A DNA stretch of 64,000 nt from Tamarix chinensis (lineage: Eukaryota > Streptophyta > Magnoliopsida > Caryophyllales > Tamaricaceae): the NCBI GenBank assembly GCA_030549775.1, contig CM060175.1:46063915-46127914 (forward strand). The letters are read 5' to 3'. This document shows positions 23,483-35,321 of this stretch, one piece after another. The position numbers and the translations under genes were made by a program. Each line of letters opens with the position of its first letter. Positions within the stretch are counted from its first letter, which is position 1. Below the pieces are notes generated by a model. It did no database searches. It was not told the origin of the DNA and worked only from the letters and a program-made list of their open reading frames with translations.

Positions 23483-23813
23483 TTGGCTATGTGCTCCCCT
23501 TCTATGATCTTATTCTATTTCATCTCTTCATATTTGATATTGGACATGTGATCCTTGAACTTGTGAGGCTTTCATCCTACCTATACGTATCTTAAATTCC
23601 TTAACCTCATCCACCAATACATTGATAACATCCCTTAGCTTGTCCTCTTGACTTTCCATGCTTCCTTACACCCTACGAATGGTGTGTATGTTCAAATCTT
23701 GGCCCTTCCTTGATGAATTCCTACAATAATCTTGAAGTGGGAACTTTTTTTTTGTAATAATATTGGAGGAAATATTAGATCTTAATCGTGTATGTCACAT
23801 TACACCAAAACCT

Positions 23814-23827
23814 AAGCTTTGATACCA
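23814..23827 (-). other. Primer binding site, initiator-Met tRNA type, nested gypsy
   Basis: Minus strand reads TGGTATCAAAGCTT, four bases inside the 5' LTR edge at 23832. Matches the TGGTATCAGAGC start of the plant initiator-Met site apart from one base. Confidence 0.8.
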
Positions 23828-23831
23828 AAAT

Positions 23832-24905
23832 TGATGTGTGTAGGAAGATGGACTTATGGTTAGGGTGGTTTTTTTTATTCCATTAGGATTATTAAATGCA
23901 TATGAGGGTTTGAAGATGATTAGGATATGATGATGATGATGATTCAAAGAAGTATAATTATTTATGATGATGCTTGAATGATAAATTTTTTGGAATGGTT
24001 TGGTTCGTGGGCTAGGGTTAGGGTTTATGATTAGGGTTTAGTATTGACATGAATATTATGATGATGAACAATGAGAAATATGATAATTTGATGATTATAA
24101 TTCAAATTTAATATGTTAAGGATTATTTTTTGATAAAAATAATATTATTATCTTAATTTTACAAGTGGATAAAATTAAGTATGAAAAATAGGTTGAAGAT
24201 GAGTGTTGAAGATGATGATGACGGCGGTTGAATGTGTCGATTAGGGTTGGGATGGCATGGGGTTTGTGGAGGGTTTAAAGGATATATCTTAATCTATAAT
24301 TCACATAGATAATGAAATTAAGGATTTCAATAATAATCAATCACACCAATTGATTAAAATTACAAATAACTCACATAGAATTCAATTAAGTAAACTTGCA
24401 ACTTTCATCAATTTTCATCTCCTTTTTGTGTCGTGTGTTCTATGGATTTTATAACCATTGCATCTCCATAATTTAAAAGATAATTCCTATAAAAGTCAGA
24501 TGGAAATCAACACATAATTTTGTAGTTTTCCCTACTCCAAACACAACTCATAAGATAAAATAAGATAATCCTAAAAGATAGAGTTAAGCTACTTTTTGAC
24601 TAATTCAACTTCACTTATCCTATAGCAAATATCAATGTGATAATAACGAATATTACACTTCTAAAGTGTTGATTATAGTCTTCTTATGCAGATACCATGT
24701 TCATTACTTCTATGCAACACATTCACGCCGTCCATGCATGCCATACACACGCCTCCATCACTTGTGACTTATTTTGCAAGTTTCGTTCATAACTAGCAAT
24801 GTAGTCATCGGTCTGTCTTCAAATTTTTAGGAGATCCTATCTAAATAGAGGATAATATATTTCAGTAAAATAAATTATACATATTTGCCATTTGATCCTA
24901 TATCA
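23832..24905 (-). repeat. 5' LTR of the nested gypsy
   Basis: Longer copy of the LTR pair, TGATGTGTG at the left and CCTATATCA at the right. The part 24411-24905 has no counterpart in the left LTR. Rich in GATGATGAT words at 23925-23940 and 24205-24225. Confidence 0.75.
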
Positions 24906-26700
24906 ATATTTTTGATTTCAAGCATGATCATGGTGAGGAAAAATGTAAATTAGCTACTCTTAACTTTAAGAAGTTTTCTAGGATATGGTGTAATAATATG
25001 AAGAGAACTAGAGAAAGAGAAGGTAAGTCTAAACTTAAATCTTAGGATAAGGTGAATAAAAATTTGAGAAGAAAATTTATAGCTAATGAGCATGAGGAAG
25101 ATAATTACATCAGATTGAATACTTTATATGTGACATCCATGAGATGAAGGAATAAGCATGTCCTAGATTTCTTGGATGCCTTGACATGATGATTTGAGAT
25201 AAAGTTGAAACTTTTCTACATGATTCACTTGATTATATGATTAATCTCTATTTGAGATATGAAAAGAAACTCAAATCTACTAAGCCTCATTCCAAGTAAG
25301 GTAATTCTTCTATAATGTACTACTCAAGCTACTAAGTATTGGGTGAGTATCTCAAGCTCTACAAATTTTGGAAAGTAAAAAGGGATTAATCAAGAGGAAA
25401 ATAGAAAGGATAAGTATAATGAAGCCCATAAAAATAAGGTTTTAAGTGTTGGGGATTTATACACTTCATTAGAGAATGTCCCAACCAAAGAGTATTATTT
25501 ATATATGAGATTGAAGCTATGAAGACATGTGATGAATATCTTGAGTTCAAGTTAAATGAAGATATTTTAAGTGAATCAGATGATGAAGGAAATGCTTTTT
25601 ATATGCTATAGAGAGTAATTCAAATACAAGATAATGAGAAACCTAATCAATGAAGTAAGATACTCAAAGACCAAAATAAGACTGGGTAATATAGTTTTTT
25701 GAGGTATCATTGATAGTGGATTATGTACAAATGTGGATAATAAGAGGATGCTGAAGGAAATGGGGTTAGATACAACACCTCATTTGAAGCTTTATTCTCT
25801 TAAATGGCTTAATAAGGACAAATGAGTTAAGGTAAAAAAAGAAAACCTAAATCTCATTTTGAATTGGTACTTATCATGATGATGTGCAATGTGATGTTTT
25901 TTTTATGGATGAATGTGGAATCTTATTAGGTAGATTATGGATATATGATCGATGTGCTATTCAAAGTTCTATTACTAATGGATATCTTATTGAAAAGGAT
26001 AAGAAGAATCATAAACTTAACCCTTCAAGTATGATAATGATAACATAATCAAAAATAAAAATATTTTATTTTTGCAAGAAAAGGCTATGAAATAATGAGT
26101 TAATAAAGAAAGTATTTGCTATGCTGTGATTATCAAGGAATCCTTACAAGTGGAGAAAAATAAAAATAATCCTCAATTAGATGAGCTTATTGATGAATAT
26201 ACAAATATGTTTCCTAATGACTTACCACCAGGACCACGACCTAAGAGAGGGAAAGAACATGCTATAGACATAATGTATGTTATGTCTTTACCTAATCAAC
26301 TTGCATATAGATGTAATCTAGGAGAAACTAAGGAATTAGAGAGATAAATACAAGAGCTCATAGGAAAAGGATATGTGAGAGAAATCATGTGTCCATATTG
26401 TTTACCTTTATTACTTGTTCCTAAAAAATATGTTACGTGTTTTATGTGTAAGATTCTAGAGTTGTGAATAATATAACTATCAAATATATATTTTCTATTC
26501 CTAGATTAGATGACATGTTAGATGAACTGTGTTGAGCACAAGTATTTTCTAAAATTTATATAAGGAGTGGATATCATCAAATGAAGATAAGAGAAGGGGA
26601 TGAATGGAAGACTTCTTTTAAAATAAAATATGGTCTTTACGAATGGACATTTATGCCATTTAGATTAAGTAATGAACCTAGTTCGTTTTTAAGATTAATG
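24906..26700 (+). pseudogene. Continuation of the outer gypsy: gag, protease and RT
   Basis: Resumes gag with IFDFKHDHGEEKCKLATLNF, then a KRTREREGKSKLKS block (near 25005). The zinc knuckle GFKCWGFIHFIRECPNQR at about 25427-25485 has lost its first Cys. Protease follows with IIDSGLCTNVDN (near 25705) and GILLGRLWIYDR (near 25920). RT has MFPNDLPPGPRPKRGKEH, RLDDMLDEL, then [20 protein letters not shown] and [13 protein letters not shown]. Coding ends at about 26700, before the catalytic aspartates, where copia LTR sequence takes over. Many stops. The type is close to that of the element nested in it, so both come from related chromovirus families. Confidence 0.82.
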
Positions 26701-26709
26701 AACAAAGAA

Positions 26710-27341
26710 TCAAAGTCAATTAAGATAGCACGATTTCTAAAATCATCATTTTTACATCATACAAAGAATCAAAGAGAATTTTGATTTTACACTTTCATAC
26801 CTAAATTAAACTTCTCTAATGCTCAATTTGTTCTTCATCGTTATCTAGAGTGCTCATACACATGTAACTATTATTTTTATAACTTGATAAAAATCTTCAC
26901 TAATGGTTACTCACTTTCTTATGCTATCTAGTAAAGATTATTATTGTATAAATTCAAGCTCAACATAAAAAATACATGTCAAGAATGGTGTGTTATCTAT
27001 CGTTAATAAGAAATGTCATTGAGATTGTAGTCTTATAAACCTAGAGAGGATAACTAGGTAAAATGTAAATCATCTCCTATAGGGTCATTGAAATTGTAAG
27101 CTCATAAAATAAAATAGAGTGATCATCATCAAACACACACTATAAATAAAGAGAGATTAAAATCCAAAAGGTAAAACCTTTTGGTAGTGGATGTAGAAAA
27201 GCTTTGTAGAGTTTCTTGAGCCACTATAAATCGCAAGTTTATTGTTCTTCATCCTTCTACTTATTTCTCACAAATTTTAATTTGGCATTATTATTACAAA
27301 ATACTCTATTCACCCCTACTAGAGTATCATATTCTCTTTCA
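26710..27341 (+). mobile_element. 5' LTR (truncated at its start) of a SIRE-like Ty1/copia element
   Basis: The first 180 bases match 40205-40385 in the 3' LTR: CTAAAATCATCATTTT, then a TTTTGATTTTACACTTTCA block. The following 450 bases have no partner there. Ends CTCTTTCA, followed by a primer site. The first roughly 820 bases present in the 3' LTR (39385-40205) are missing here, replaced by gypsy RT. Confidence 0.72.
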
Positions 27342-27343
27342 AT

Positions 27344-27360
27344 TGGTATCAGTACTTGGG
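27344..27360 (+). other. Primer binding site of the copia element
   Basis: TGGTATCAGTACTTGGG, two bases after the LTR end; initiator-Met tRNA type with one or two changes. Confidence 0.8.
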
Positions 27361-27406
27361 GCTTCATTAAATTGATCTAGCAATCAAAAGCATAAAATTC
27401 TCAAGT

Positions 27407-28194
27407 ATGGATAACTTTATGGGTGAAGATGTAACACCTTCAAAGCCTCCTTAAATGAAGTTTCTTTAGAAATGGCAATTAGAAGCTTCTTTAATGCATA
27501 AAATAAAGATTTGTGGTTCATCATTCAACATGGCTCAACCAAGATTGAAAAATCCACCTTCAATGGATTAATTGATAAGCCAATTGAATAATAGACAGAG
27601 ATTGAAAAACAAAGGACCATCTTAAATGATAAAGCTATCTTGATGCTCTATTGTGACCTTGGAGAAAATGTATTCAAGCACATCCTAGAATGCACCACTA
27701 CTAAAGAAATTTGGAAAATATTGAACATCACTTATGGGGGTAATGAGGAAGAAAAAATTGTGCATCATTGTTTCACCCCTATAAATGTTGGCATTTCAAG
27801 TAAAAAGGATGAGGTAACCAATTTCTCAACTAACTCTATAATTAATTCGTATGATATTGACGATCATTACATAAATCATTTCATAATTATGGATTATCAA
27901 AATTTTTAGTTAAATAGTATGTTTTATGTAAAATTGAATAATGAAAATGAATAGTTTGCATCTATGGTTAAAAGCTTAAAAATTGAGTTGGATGTAAACC
28001 TTGAAATGATTGAAATTAATTCTTTAATAAACTATGAAAAACTTAGAAATAACTTCCATCAATACACAATAAGACTTCATTTCCCTTGTTTAAAAATGTT
28101 TTGGATTCTAGAAGATTATATTGTTATTGATAATTTATTCAAGAAAAACCCCTATGGCTCCAAAAATATATGGGTACCAAAATCATGTATTTGA
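27407..28194 (+). pseudogene. Ty1/copia gag (UBN2-type) remnant
   Basis: Starts MDNFMGEDVTPSKPP and stops. The best-preserved block, 27600-27790, reads EIEKQRTILNDKAILMLYCD and CTTTKEIWKILNITYGG, which matches the UBN2-type gag of plant copia elements (usual form DAKAMNILYCAL...TAKEIWDTLEVTYEG). The end, NPYGSKNIWVPKS (near 28170), matches the GP-KIWVPKS motif that closes gag in SIRE-like elements. Stops at 27907 and elsewhere make it non-functional. Gag would form the particle that packages element RNA. Confidence 0.75.
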
Positions 28195-29040
28195 AAATTT
28201 ATTATAGGGGAGAAGAAGAAGAGGATGAGAAAGAGCATGAATGATAAGATTAAAATTGCAAAATCAAAGCCTCTTCTACCTATTAGTGAAAGAAAGAGGA
28301 ATACATGGGAGTTCTTCCAACTCCAAGTTAGTATTCTCAATTTTTGTATTATGTTGTCTTTAATATAAAATATTTTATGAGTAGATGACTAACGTGTTTT
28401 CTAACAAGTCTTAGCAAAAATTGACTTAGAAAAGTTGAACATTATTCACTCTTTAAATGTCATTCTTTAATGTAATAAAGTTATGTTAAAATCAAGTTTG
28501 GATAGACTAGATAAATGTTGATTTGATTATGAATCAACCTACATGATTTGTGCTTAAACCAACGTTACAATCTATGTTTAAATTCATGAATTTATTATCA
28601 TTCATGCTCATAATAAGTGTTGATGACTTGATGAGACCAATAAACAAGTGGAAAAGCTTGTTGATTAATTGAAGGGACTAGTCGATATGTCCCCTTTGAA
28701 CTAGTTGATAGGGTTGGACTTTATTTTTCAAAATAGGGCAAGAATAGTTGATGTGTTTGTCAAACCGATCAAGTAGTTTGTATCGGGTATGTAAGGAGTT
28801 TTTTTAATTAACAAAACGTTCAACCTTGATTTAATTTCCTTCTATAGGCCTCTTGAACCCAAAATACTTTGCTCTACTCCTCTCCTCAATTCCTATTCAG
28901 CTTGTCCACGAAATCTAACAAATTTCACCTCACCAAGAAATATACCCTTGAATACCATTTCATTCCACCTAGTTTGAGCAACATAATGGCTGAGTGGCTA
29001 TAAGGAAAAAAACTTGTCCTTAGATATTGCAACAACATTG
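28195..29040 (+). other. Copia interior, non-coding, where protease and integrase are expected
   Basis: No integrase zinc finger or catalytic block. Contains a short dyad-word stretch (28640-28800: CTAGTTGATAGG, GATCAAGTAGTTTG) like those in the gypsy LTRs. The minus-strand frame 28152-28340 is not a gene. Confidence 0.45.
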
Positions 29041-30740
29041 ATGTTGGAATTTGTCAATTCCATTTATCCTTTATGCAATGTCTACATGAGTCTCACATGT
29101 TCCCACTGACCATCCTCAAAAGTCCTCACTATTACGAGTTAGTTAAAATCTTCTAGAACAACCTGCACTTTGATAAAATTACCCTAGTGATAACTTGTTA
29201 TGATAGGAGGATTGAGATACACATGAATAAGACTAGGGTAGTTGTGGTACTTTGGATTCCATAGGAATAAAATAATTAAAGGAAAAATGAATTAATTTTG
29301 ACATTGGTTCCAACATTATCAAGGTGCCTTTATACATAAACTTTCTTTTATCTTCACAATCTTCCACTCTTTGAGCTTTGTAATCCTATCTACTTTGATA
29401 TTATTAATCTTTTCTATGATAATTTGATTGTTTATACAAATGGTTCCTTAATCACCACCAAATTCCTAAGTTTTCCCATTCAGATCTATAAAACTAGATA
29501 TGTTAAGAGTCTAGGCCTTTAAGTGGTCACCTCTTTTTGGGATTACATATAAGAATTGGATAAGCATGAGGACACATGAAATGGTTATGAAAGATTTGAC
29601 TAGGAATAATTATGTGATTCGAGGCACCATTAGATCTTACTATCTACAACCCTATGAGAGAGTATTGCATTATTCTATTTGCACGGTATTGTTACCTTAT
29701 ACGACATCTAGGGTTGATATGATTCCTTAAAAATGTTATATGGTTAACCACATCTTATTAGGGTTTTCTATGTGCTTTAGGATTTACATATCTCATAACA
29801 TGGCACGCGTGAAGGGTCACACACAAGCATATTTAGTGTATGGTTCTCTCATCATAAGGATCTTGGAGGATTACTAAGTCTCATTTGGATATTTCAATTC
29901 GATTCCTCTCCATTTCAAGAATGGATTATATATCTTTGATATGATGACCTTATGACTGATAGGATATTAGTTAGGCAAAGATGGTTGGAGTCTCATGCTT
30001 ATTTAAAAGGCTAGAGCTTCATTGACACACACTTGTAGGACACTAGCTACTCAAGCTCTTCATGCTCTTGATACAAATGATTAGGACATCCTGCTTACTA
30101 CTCATGATCCTCTTATTACATACCCCACAGTTCCACTTACTATATCATATGCTTTGTCCATATCCACTGCTCTATTCCATCAACTTCTTAGGGTAGACCT
30201 ACAGTTTAAGGTTAGTTAGACTTGCTTATCAAAGGCTTTTAGATGGTTAACTAGATATTTAGATGTATAAATTATACACAAGCTAGATCATGGTATTAGG
30301 ATTTCAAGTCTTGATAAACATACTCATTTCATAGATCCAACTACCTCGTTTGAGTGTTCATTATATCTATAGACTCATGTGTATGATCCTAAAGTTGTTA
30401 CAACATATAATTAGGCACAAGATATATCTATAGTTCCACAATCTGCTATATTTTAAGGTGACATGGTTACTTCTATTATCACTACTAGATGTTAGGGTGT
30501 CAAGGTTAATGACACTAATGAGAATGCATCTCCATTAAATACTTAGGATATAGAGTGTGCACTGGGCACTTGAGATGGTGTTGATACTAATTTGGACAAC
30601 ATAGATACAAATAACTCGGAAGATACACTATTATATGATTCTCTTTACTCAAATCCAAATGTTCTTGTGATTTATCTTGATATTATTATATACCCATCTA
30701 GATCCACACCTTTTGAACCTAGCCTTACATCAACATCTAC
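29041..30740 (+). pseudogene. Decayed frame resembling the 'putative plant transposon protein' domain
   Basis: Broken across frames. Pieces include HYYELVKIF (29123-29149), then NNLHFDKITLVITCYDRRIE with IHMNKTRVVVVLWIP (29160-29260). Further on are a HYxxxRxLLPY-like stretch (29650-29700) and HILLGFSMCFRIYISHNMAR with VYGSLIIRIL (29740-29870). In order and spacing these recall the plant proteins with an FYANLHF...IHMNKTRL-GRVLGIP opening and an LPYGMLITRIL block, found within many plant retroelement interiors (a domain I associate with PF20167). Function unknown. Stops are frequent. Assignment is from memory of the family's look, not a search. Confidence 0.45.
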
Positions 30741-33700
30741 TTAAGATCTAGGTATAACTAGTGCTCATTAGAGCTTTACATAGTCCATGGTTATATCTAT
30801 GGGTAGTCCACATTACTTATTTTGATGATATTTTTTTTTATTTTTTCCTTTCTTATGCTCTCATTTTTATCCCTGCATCATCTTTGTTGTCATATCTTCA
30901 TAAAACACATTTTTACTCATTAATTTACTCATGTATAATGTAGAATTACTCTTAAATGTTTTTAACTAATATTTGGTTAATTTAATACACATTATTTAAT
31001 TTTTTCATACCGTAATGGATTTATGAGTAATGATAATATGCTATGATGCACACTTAATGTGCTTATGCATCTACCACACTTTCATTCTTCTTGATGATTT
31101 ATCTAACACATGAATACATTAACTCATCTAATACTATCTCTCCTGCAATTATGCTTTCAATGTTATATTTTGAGAAATTAAATGAAATATTATGTCATTG
31201 ATGTAATGCTTCACTTAAGTATGTTTTTAAAACATGCTCTCGTCATTTTTGAGAAATTTCTACATTCAATAAGAAGTTTCATCATCATGATACTTATACT
31301 TTCCTATGATCAAATTATCTTGATAAGTGCTAAATCCATTAGGAAAGAAAAGTTTCTCTATTTCACTTGATTATAGGTTGCAAGTTGAATGAAATCACCA
31401 AATTACACATTGGATATAATCTTGCAATTCCACCATAACCATTTAGCATAAGAGACATTCAAAAGAATCTAGGAGAAAAGTTCAACCTTGCTCACAATGG
31501 TTATCCATATTTTGTAATCTCTAACCAAATAACTCAGCATGCGTTAAACTATTTTATTTGATCCAAGTTGTTCACCTCAACACCTAAACAAGTATAGCTT
31601 ATATGTTTAAGGGGATTACTTTATATTTTTCTCATTTGAGTCCATTTGATTTCTCACTAGGGTATATTATGTTGTGCGGGTAATATAATTCTTATATTCT
31701 CTAGATTCTCTGGATTCTATGTTTATGATTGATTGGAACATCTCATATTACTTAACTTTGTTAACATCATGCCTTCGTTTACTTCATCTTTATAACTATT
31801 CTTATGTTTGATCACTATTCAAAATTGTGTATATTTGTGATGACTTGATATATATGAGACTTTGGCGTTGTCATAGGTTACAATCAAATATACATGATTA
31901 GAAATTATATCTTCTCATAAGTGATATGCCTTTAATTGTTATATTTTTTCTACTCACTCTCTCTTATGATTATCTGAAATATCTAACATGATGAGAGTTT
32001 GTATGATATACCCTAATATATGTACAATAGTAGTATCTTGTTAACCACTCTGGGTAATCTAGCATAATTATGCAAGGGATTTGGATACAGTGAACTTGAA
32101 CTTATAGGTTCCTTTCATATGACCCTATGAATTGCATAATGAGATATATGTTATGAGTTAAATGCTATCCACTTTAAATTTTAAATTCCACTACAACCTT
32201 GGTTCTTATATGCCAACTTGTCTTTGAATTATTTAATGCAAGCAATTCACATCACTCCTTTAAAGAAAATGATTATAATTCTATATTCTTACATGTTTGT
32301 GTATCTTAAGTTTGGACTTATGTAATACATGAACCTCTTTTTATATCTAATTGATCATATCATGAATATGTATGATCTTAGAATCACCATGCTAGTACAA
32401 ACCTTCACTTTTATTCATACTTAACTTGACATGTTTGTTTATGCTCACAAATGATTATAAGAGTTTTATATTCTCGACACTTTTACTGAAAGTTGAAATT
32501 ATTTATCAACTTCCATATTTTTCCCTGAAAAATTAAAATCTATCTAGTGAAATTTGATAGCAAACTACTATGTACACATCTTCTCCCTCCTTCTCCTTCT
32601 CTATTATAGATTGAAAAGCAATTCATGGATGGCTTTGTTATTAATTCTTATAACTTAATTGTCGTTGAAGTTTGAATGCTGATGCTTAATTGTAATAATT
32701 TGATATTACATTCTACTGATATATATTTCATGAAATAGGAAGTGCTTAGGATACATTTCCTTTGCTATATTTGCATCCAAAAAGTGTCTCCTATTTATGA
32801 CTAAATTCTCATACTTGATACAAATGGATGTCCTTTTATATTTTGAAATCAATACAATTATCATGCTCACTAATTCACCTTGTTTTAAACATTATGGTTC
32901 TTGTGTTTAGGTTTTATCCTATTTCTACTCCCTTATACTTCTCATCCATTCATTAAAATAAAATGGAAATAACTGATACAATATGGGCAAAAAAGGTTGA
33001 GGTATGTCCTTACTTGAGTACACTAGTGCATAAATAATATATGGCCTAAATATGCTTGTTTCAGTCATTCTTTCATATAACCAATTGCAACACTAAAATT
33101 TTCATATGTTTCTTGTACATATACTTGCAACTATGATATTCTTTTTTAGTCATTTATGGTTCTAAATTTTATACTACTCCTTGACAACATATGCTCCTAT
33201 GAGCTACTCCTTGGCCTTTACTTATATTATTGACTCTTCAGTGATGTTTTACCAATATATGATTTTATCATAAACATTCACTCTTGAGATCACTATAATG
33301 TGAAATTTTACCTGCATGATTTCATACACATCTTAGCCACACACAAAACTTTCTATTTATTGGCTAGGTTGATAGATGCAACTCTAAAATTAATTAATCA
33401 CATGACTTTATTGCAAGATTCAGTTATGATATCTCATGTATATGATCATTTCCATCTCTCAAAATCATGTTAAAAGTTATCCTCATTATGATTAAATGTA
33501 TTACTTAGTACAAATGAGTGATAATCGTGCATTTCATTATTGTGCTTGTCTTGATTTCTAATTTATTACATTATTAACAAGTTACTCATTAAACGGATCA
33601 TTCATCACATTCCTTATTTTCCTTATCTTTTGTGTCCACCATATAAAAGGGAAACCTGTGTTAAGGTATTATGTCATTACTTTAAAGATGAAATTATCAT

Positions 33701-33887
33701 TGTAATCTCATATGGATCTATGTTCATGTTAAGGGACACTCTCATATATTTGCATAATCCTTAGCATGCTCATCCTCCTATCTGTTAACGTAGTTAGATT
33801 TATGTAACTCTAAAATTTATTTTCATAAAATTTATGGTTATTTAGTAGCTATATGAATCTTGAAATACTCCCTACCTTATTTCTATA
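30741..33887 (+). other. Copia interior, long non-coding segment
   Basis: About 3.1 kb of AT-rich sequence with only short, hydrophobic chance frames (30761-30943, 31182-31370). No RT, RNase H or integrase motif was seen on either strand. Such long non-coding interiors before the 3' LTR are usual in SIRE-like elements. The LINE at 33904 is inserted at its end. Confidence 0.5.
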
Positions 33888-33903
33888 AATATCTTAATTA
33901 AGA
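33888..33903. repeat. Target site duplication of the LINE, left copy
   Basis: AATATCTTAATTAAGA, identical over 16 bases to 38744-38759. Confidence 0.93.
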
Positions 33904-33910
33904 TATAAAA

Positions 33911-33918
33911 AAACCCTA
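33911..33918 (+). promoter_or_regulatory. Telo-box in the LINE leader
   Basis: AAACCCTA, 23 bases before the ORF1 ATG and next to a CTCTCTTCTCTCTCC tract. Telo-boxes are known plant promoter and leader motifs, frequent in ribosomal protein genes. Its use here as an internal promoter element is inference. Confidence 0.5.
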
Positions 33919-33940
33919 GCCGCTCTCTTCTCTCTCCTCC

Positions 33941-35185
33941 ATGGCACGTACTAGGAGAGCAGCCTCCATGACAAAGAAGAAGAATGGTAAGGGTTATTCA
34001 GGATCACCCAAGGATGTGGAATCAACTAGGATTGATTTCAGGCAGAGGTTGTCGTTGGTGAGGGTGTGGTTGATTTGGTTATCATAGAGTCTGGTATGCT
34101 AGGTGCATGCATCTTACATGCAGACGTAGAAGTTCTTTTGACTCCTGATGTAAAGGATACGCCTATGATTTCTTCAAAGATTGGGGAAGGAATGATCTTC
34201 TCTAAGGCTGATGTTCCGAAGGTCGATAGCCCTAATCATGTATCAATACATAATATATCGACAGATCAAGGGTTAGGTGTTTCTTCTTCCTGGAAAGATA
34301 AGGTAATTGGAAATAGACTTGCATCTATGGGTTCCCAGTTGCACTATGTTCCTCCTTCTATTATAGGAGATAAAATTTGTGTGTCTCTACAAAAAGATAA
34401 AGTGGAGAATTTCAGTGTTGATTGGCGATGGGCTATAGTTGGCTATATAATTGGGTATCGGCGAACTCAGGGATAAATGATTGGTTTTGTGAAAAGTAAT
34501 TGGCAAGGTGTGAAGGAACCAAAGGTGTAATTGCATGATCAAGGCTTTGTTATCTTTAAATTTGATTCTCAGGAGGACAGGGACTAGGTGCTTGCAAAGC
34601 CTTATTGGTTATCCATGAATAGACCATTCATTTGAAAGGCTTGGCATAGGAAGTTTTAGTTTTCAAAAGAAAATTTCTAGTTTCTACCTCTATCGATAAA
34701 ACTTATTAATCTCCCTCTGGATTATTGGGATATAGATTCCCTAAGTAGGACAGAAAGTGTTATGGGTCAACCTTTGTACTTGGATGGAATTACTTCACCA
34801 GGAGATGGGATTTCCTTTGCTCATATACTAGTGGAAGTTGATGTTTAGAAGAGGCTAGTGAAGTCAGTTGAGATTTTAGATCCTAATGGAGAGACTCTGA
34901 TTCAAAATGTGGTTTATGAATGGAGGCTTTCTTTTTTTTTCTAACTATAATGTGTCTGGCCATTCATTTGAGAATTGTTTGAAAGCTAAAGTTGTTAAAA
35001 ATCAGGCCTCTTATCATCATAATCAAAATGATAAAGTTCCTGTGCATGGTGTTGAGACTCAGCCAAAGCAGTGGAGAGTGGTTCACAGAGAGACTTCTTA
35101 TAATGTTACTCAGAAAGAGGGGCCTAGTCCAAGCAAAAGGCCATATGTGCATCCCTCCTCTATTGCAATAGGGATGGAGTGTTAG
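33941..35185 (+). pseudogene. LINE ORF1: DUF4283 domain and zinc knuckle
   Basis: ATG at 33941 opens MARTRRAASMTKKKNGKGYS, a basic N-terminus, then a stop at about 34090 with a change of frame at 34066. DUF4283 follows (34380-34860): WAIVGYIIGYRR, GFVKSNWQGV, FVIFKFDSQEDRD, INLPLDYWDIDSLSRTES and FAHILVEVDV. The zinc-knuckle region is NYNVSGHSFENCLKAK (34940-34990). A T-run near 34929-34938 probably caused the last frame change. The protein would bind LINE RNA. At least three stops fall in the DUF4283 part. Confidence 0.85.
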
Positions 35186-35321
35186 GGGAATCAGTGAATA
35201 AATTTGATTTTTTTGAGAGAATGTGATGATTTACTAGATCAATGTGTTGATCAAGAGAGGGGTACAGGTAAAATTCTAATTGATGACACTATAATGCATA
35301 ACTCAATTATTGATAATATCC

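Larger units (their letters stand above)
20878..24905 (-). mobile_element. Nested Ty3/gypsy element, minus strand, internally deleted
   Basis: A 4028-bp element lying within the gag of another gypsy. Outer ends are TGATAT and ATATCA. The right LTR (5' in its own sense) is about 1.07 kb, the left only about 0.58 kb. A primer site for initiator-Met tRNA is present next to the right LTR. Between the LTRs lie degenerate gag, protease and a short start of RT joined to the beginning of integrase. The 5-mers flanking the element (CTAAT and ATATT) agree at only three of five positions, so the duplication is decayed or the edge is off by a base or two. Confidence 0.8.

Noticed and set aside
23814..23827. 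Possible tRNA gene end (tRNA-complementary sequence)
   Set aside because: It is a primer binding site next to an LTR; no tRNA body or A/B boxes adjoin. The same applies to 27344, 45664 and 52793.
28152..28340. 62-codon hydrophobic minus-strand frame
   Set aside because: Opposite to a copia gag end, with low-complexity Phe/Ile/Leu composition.
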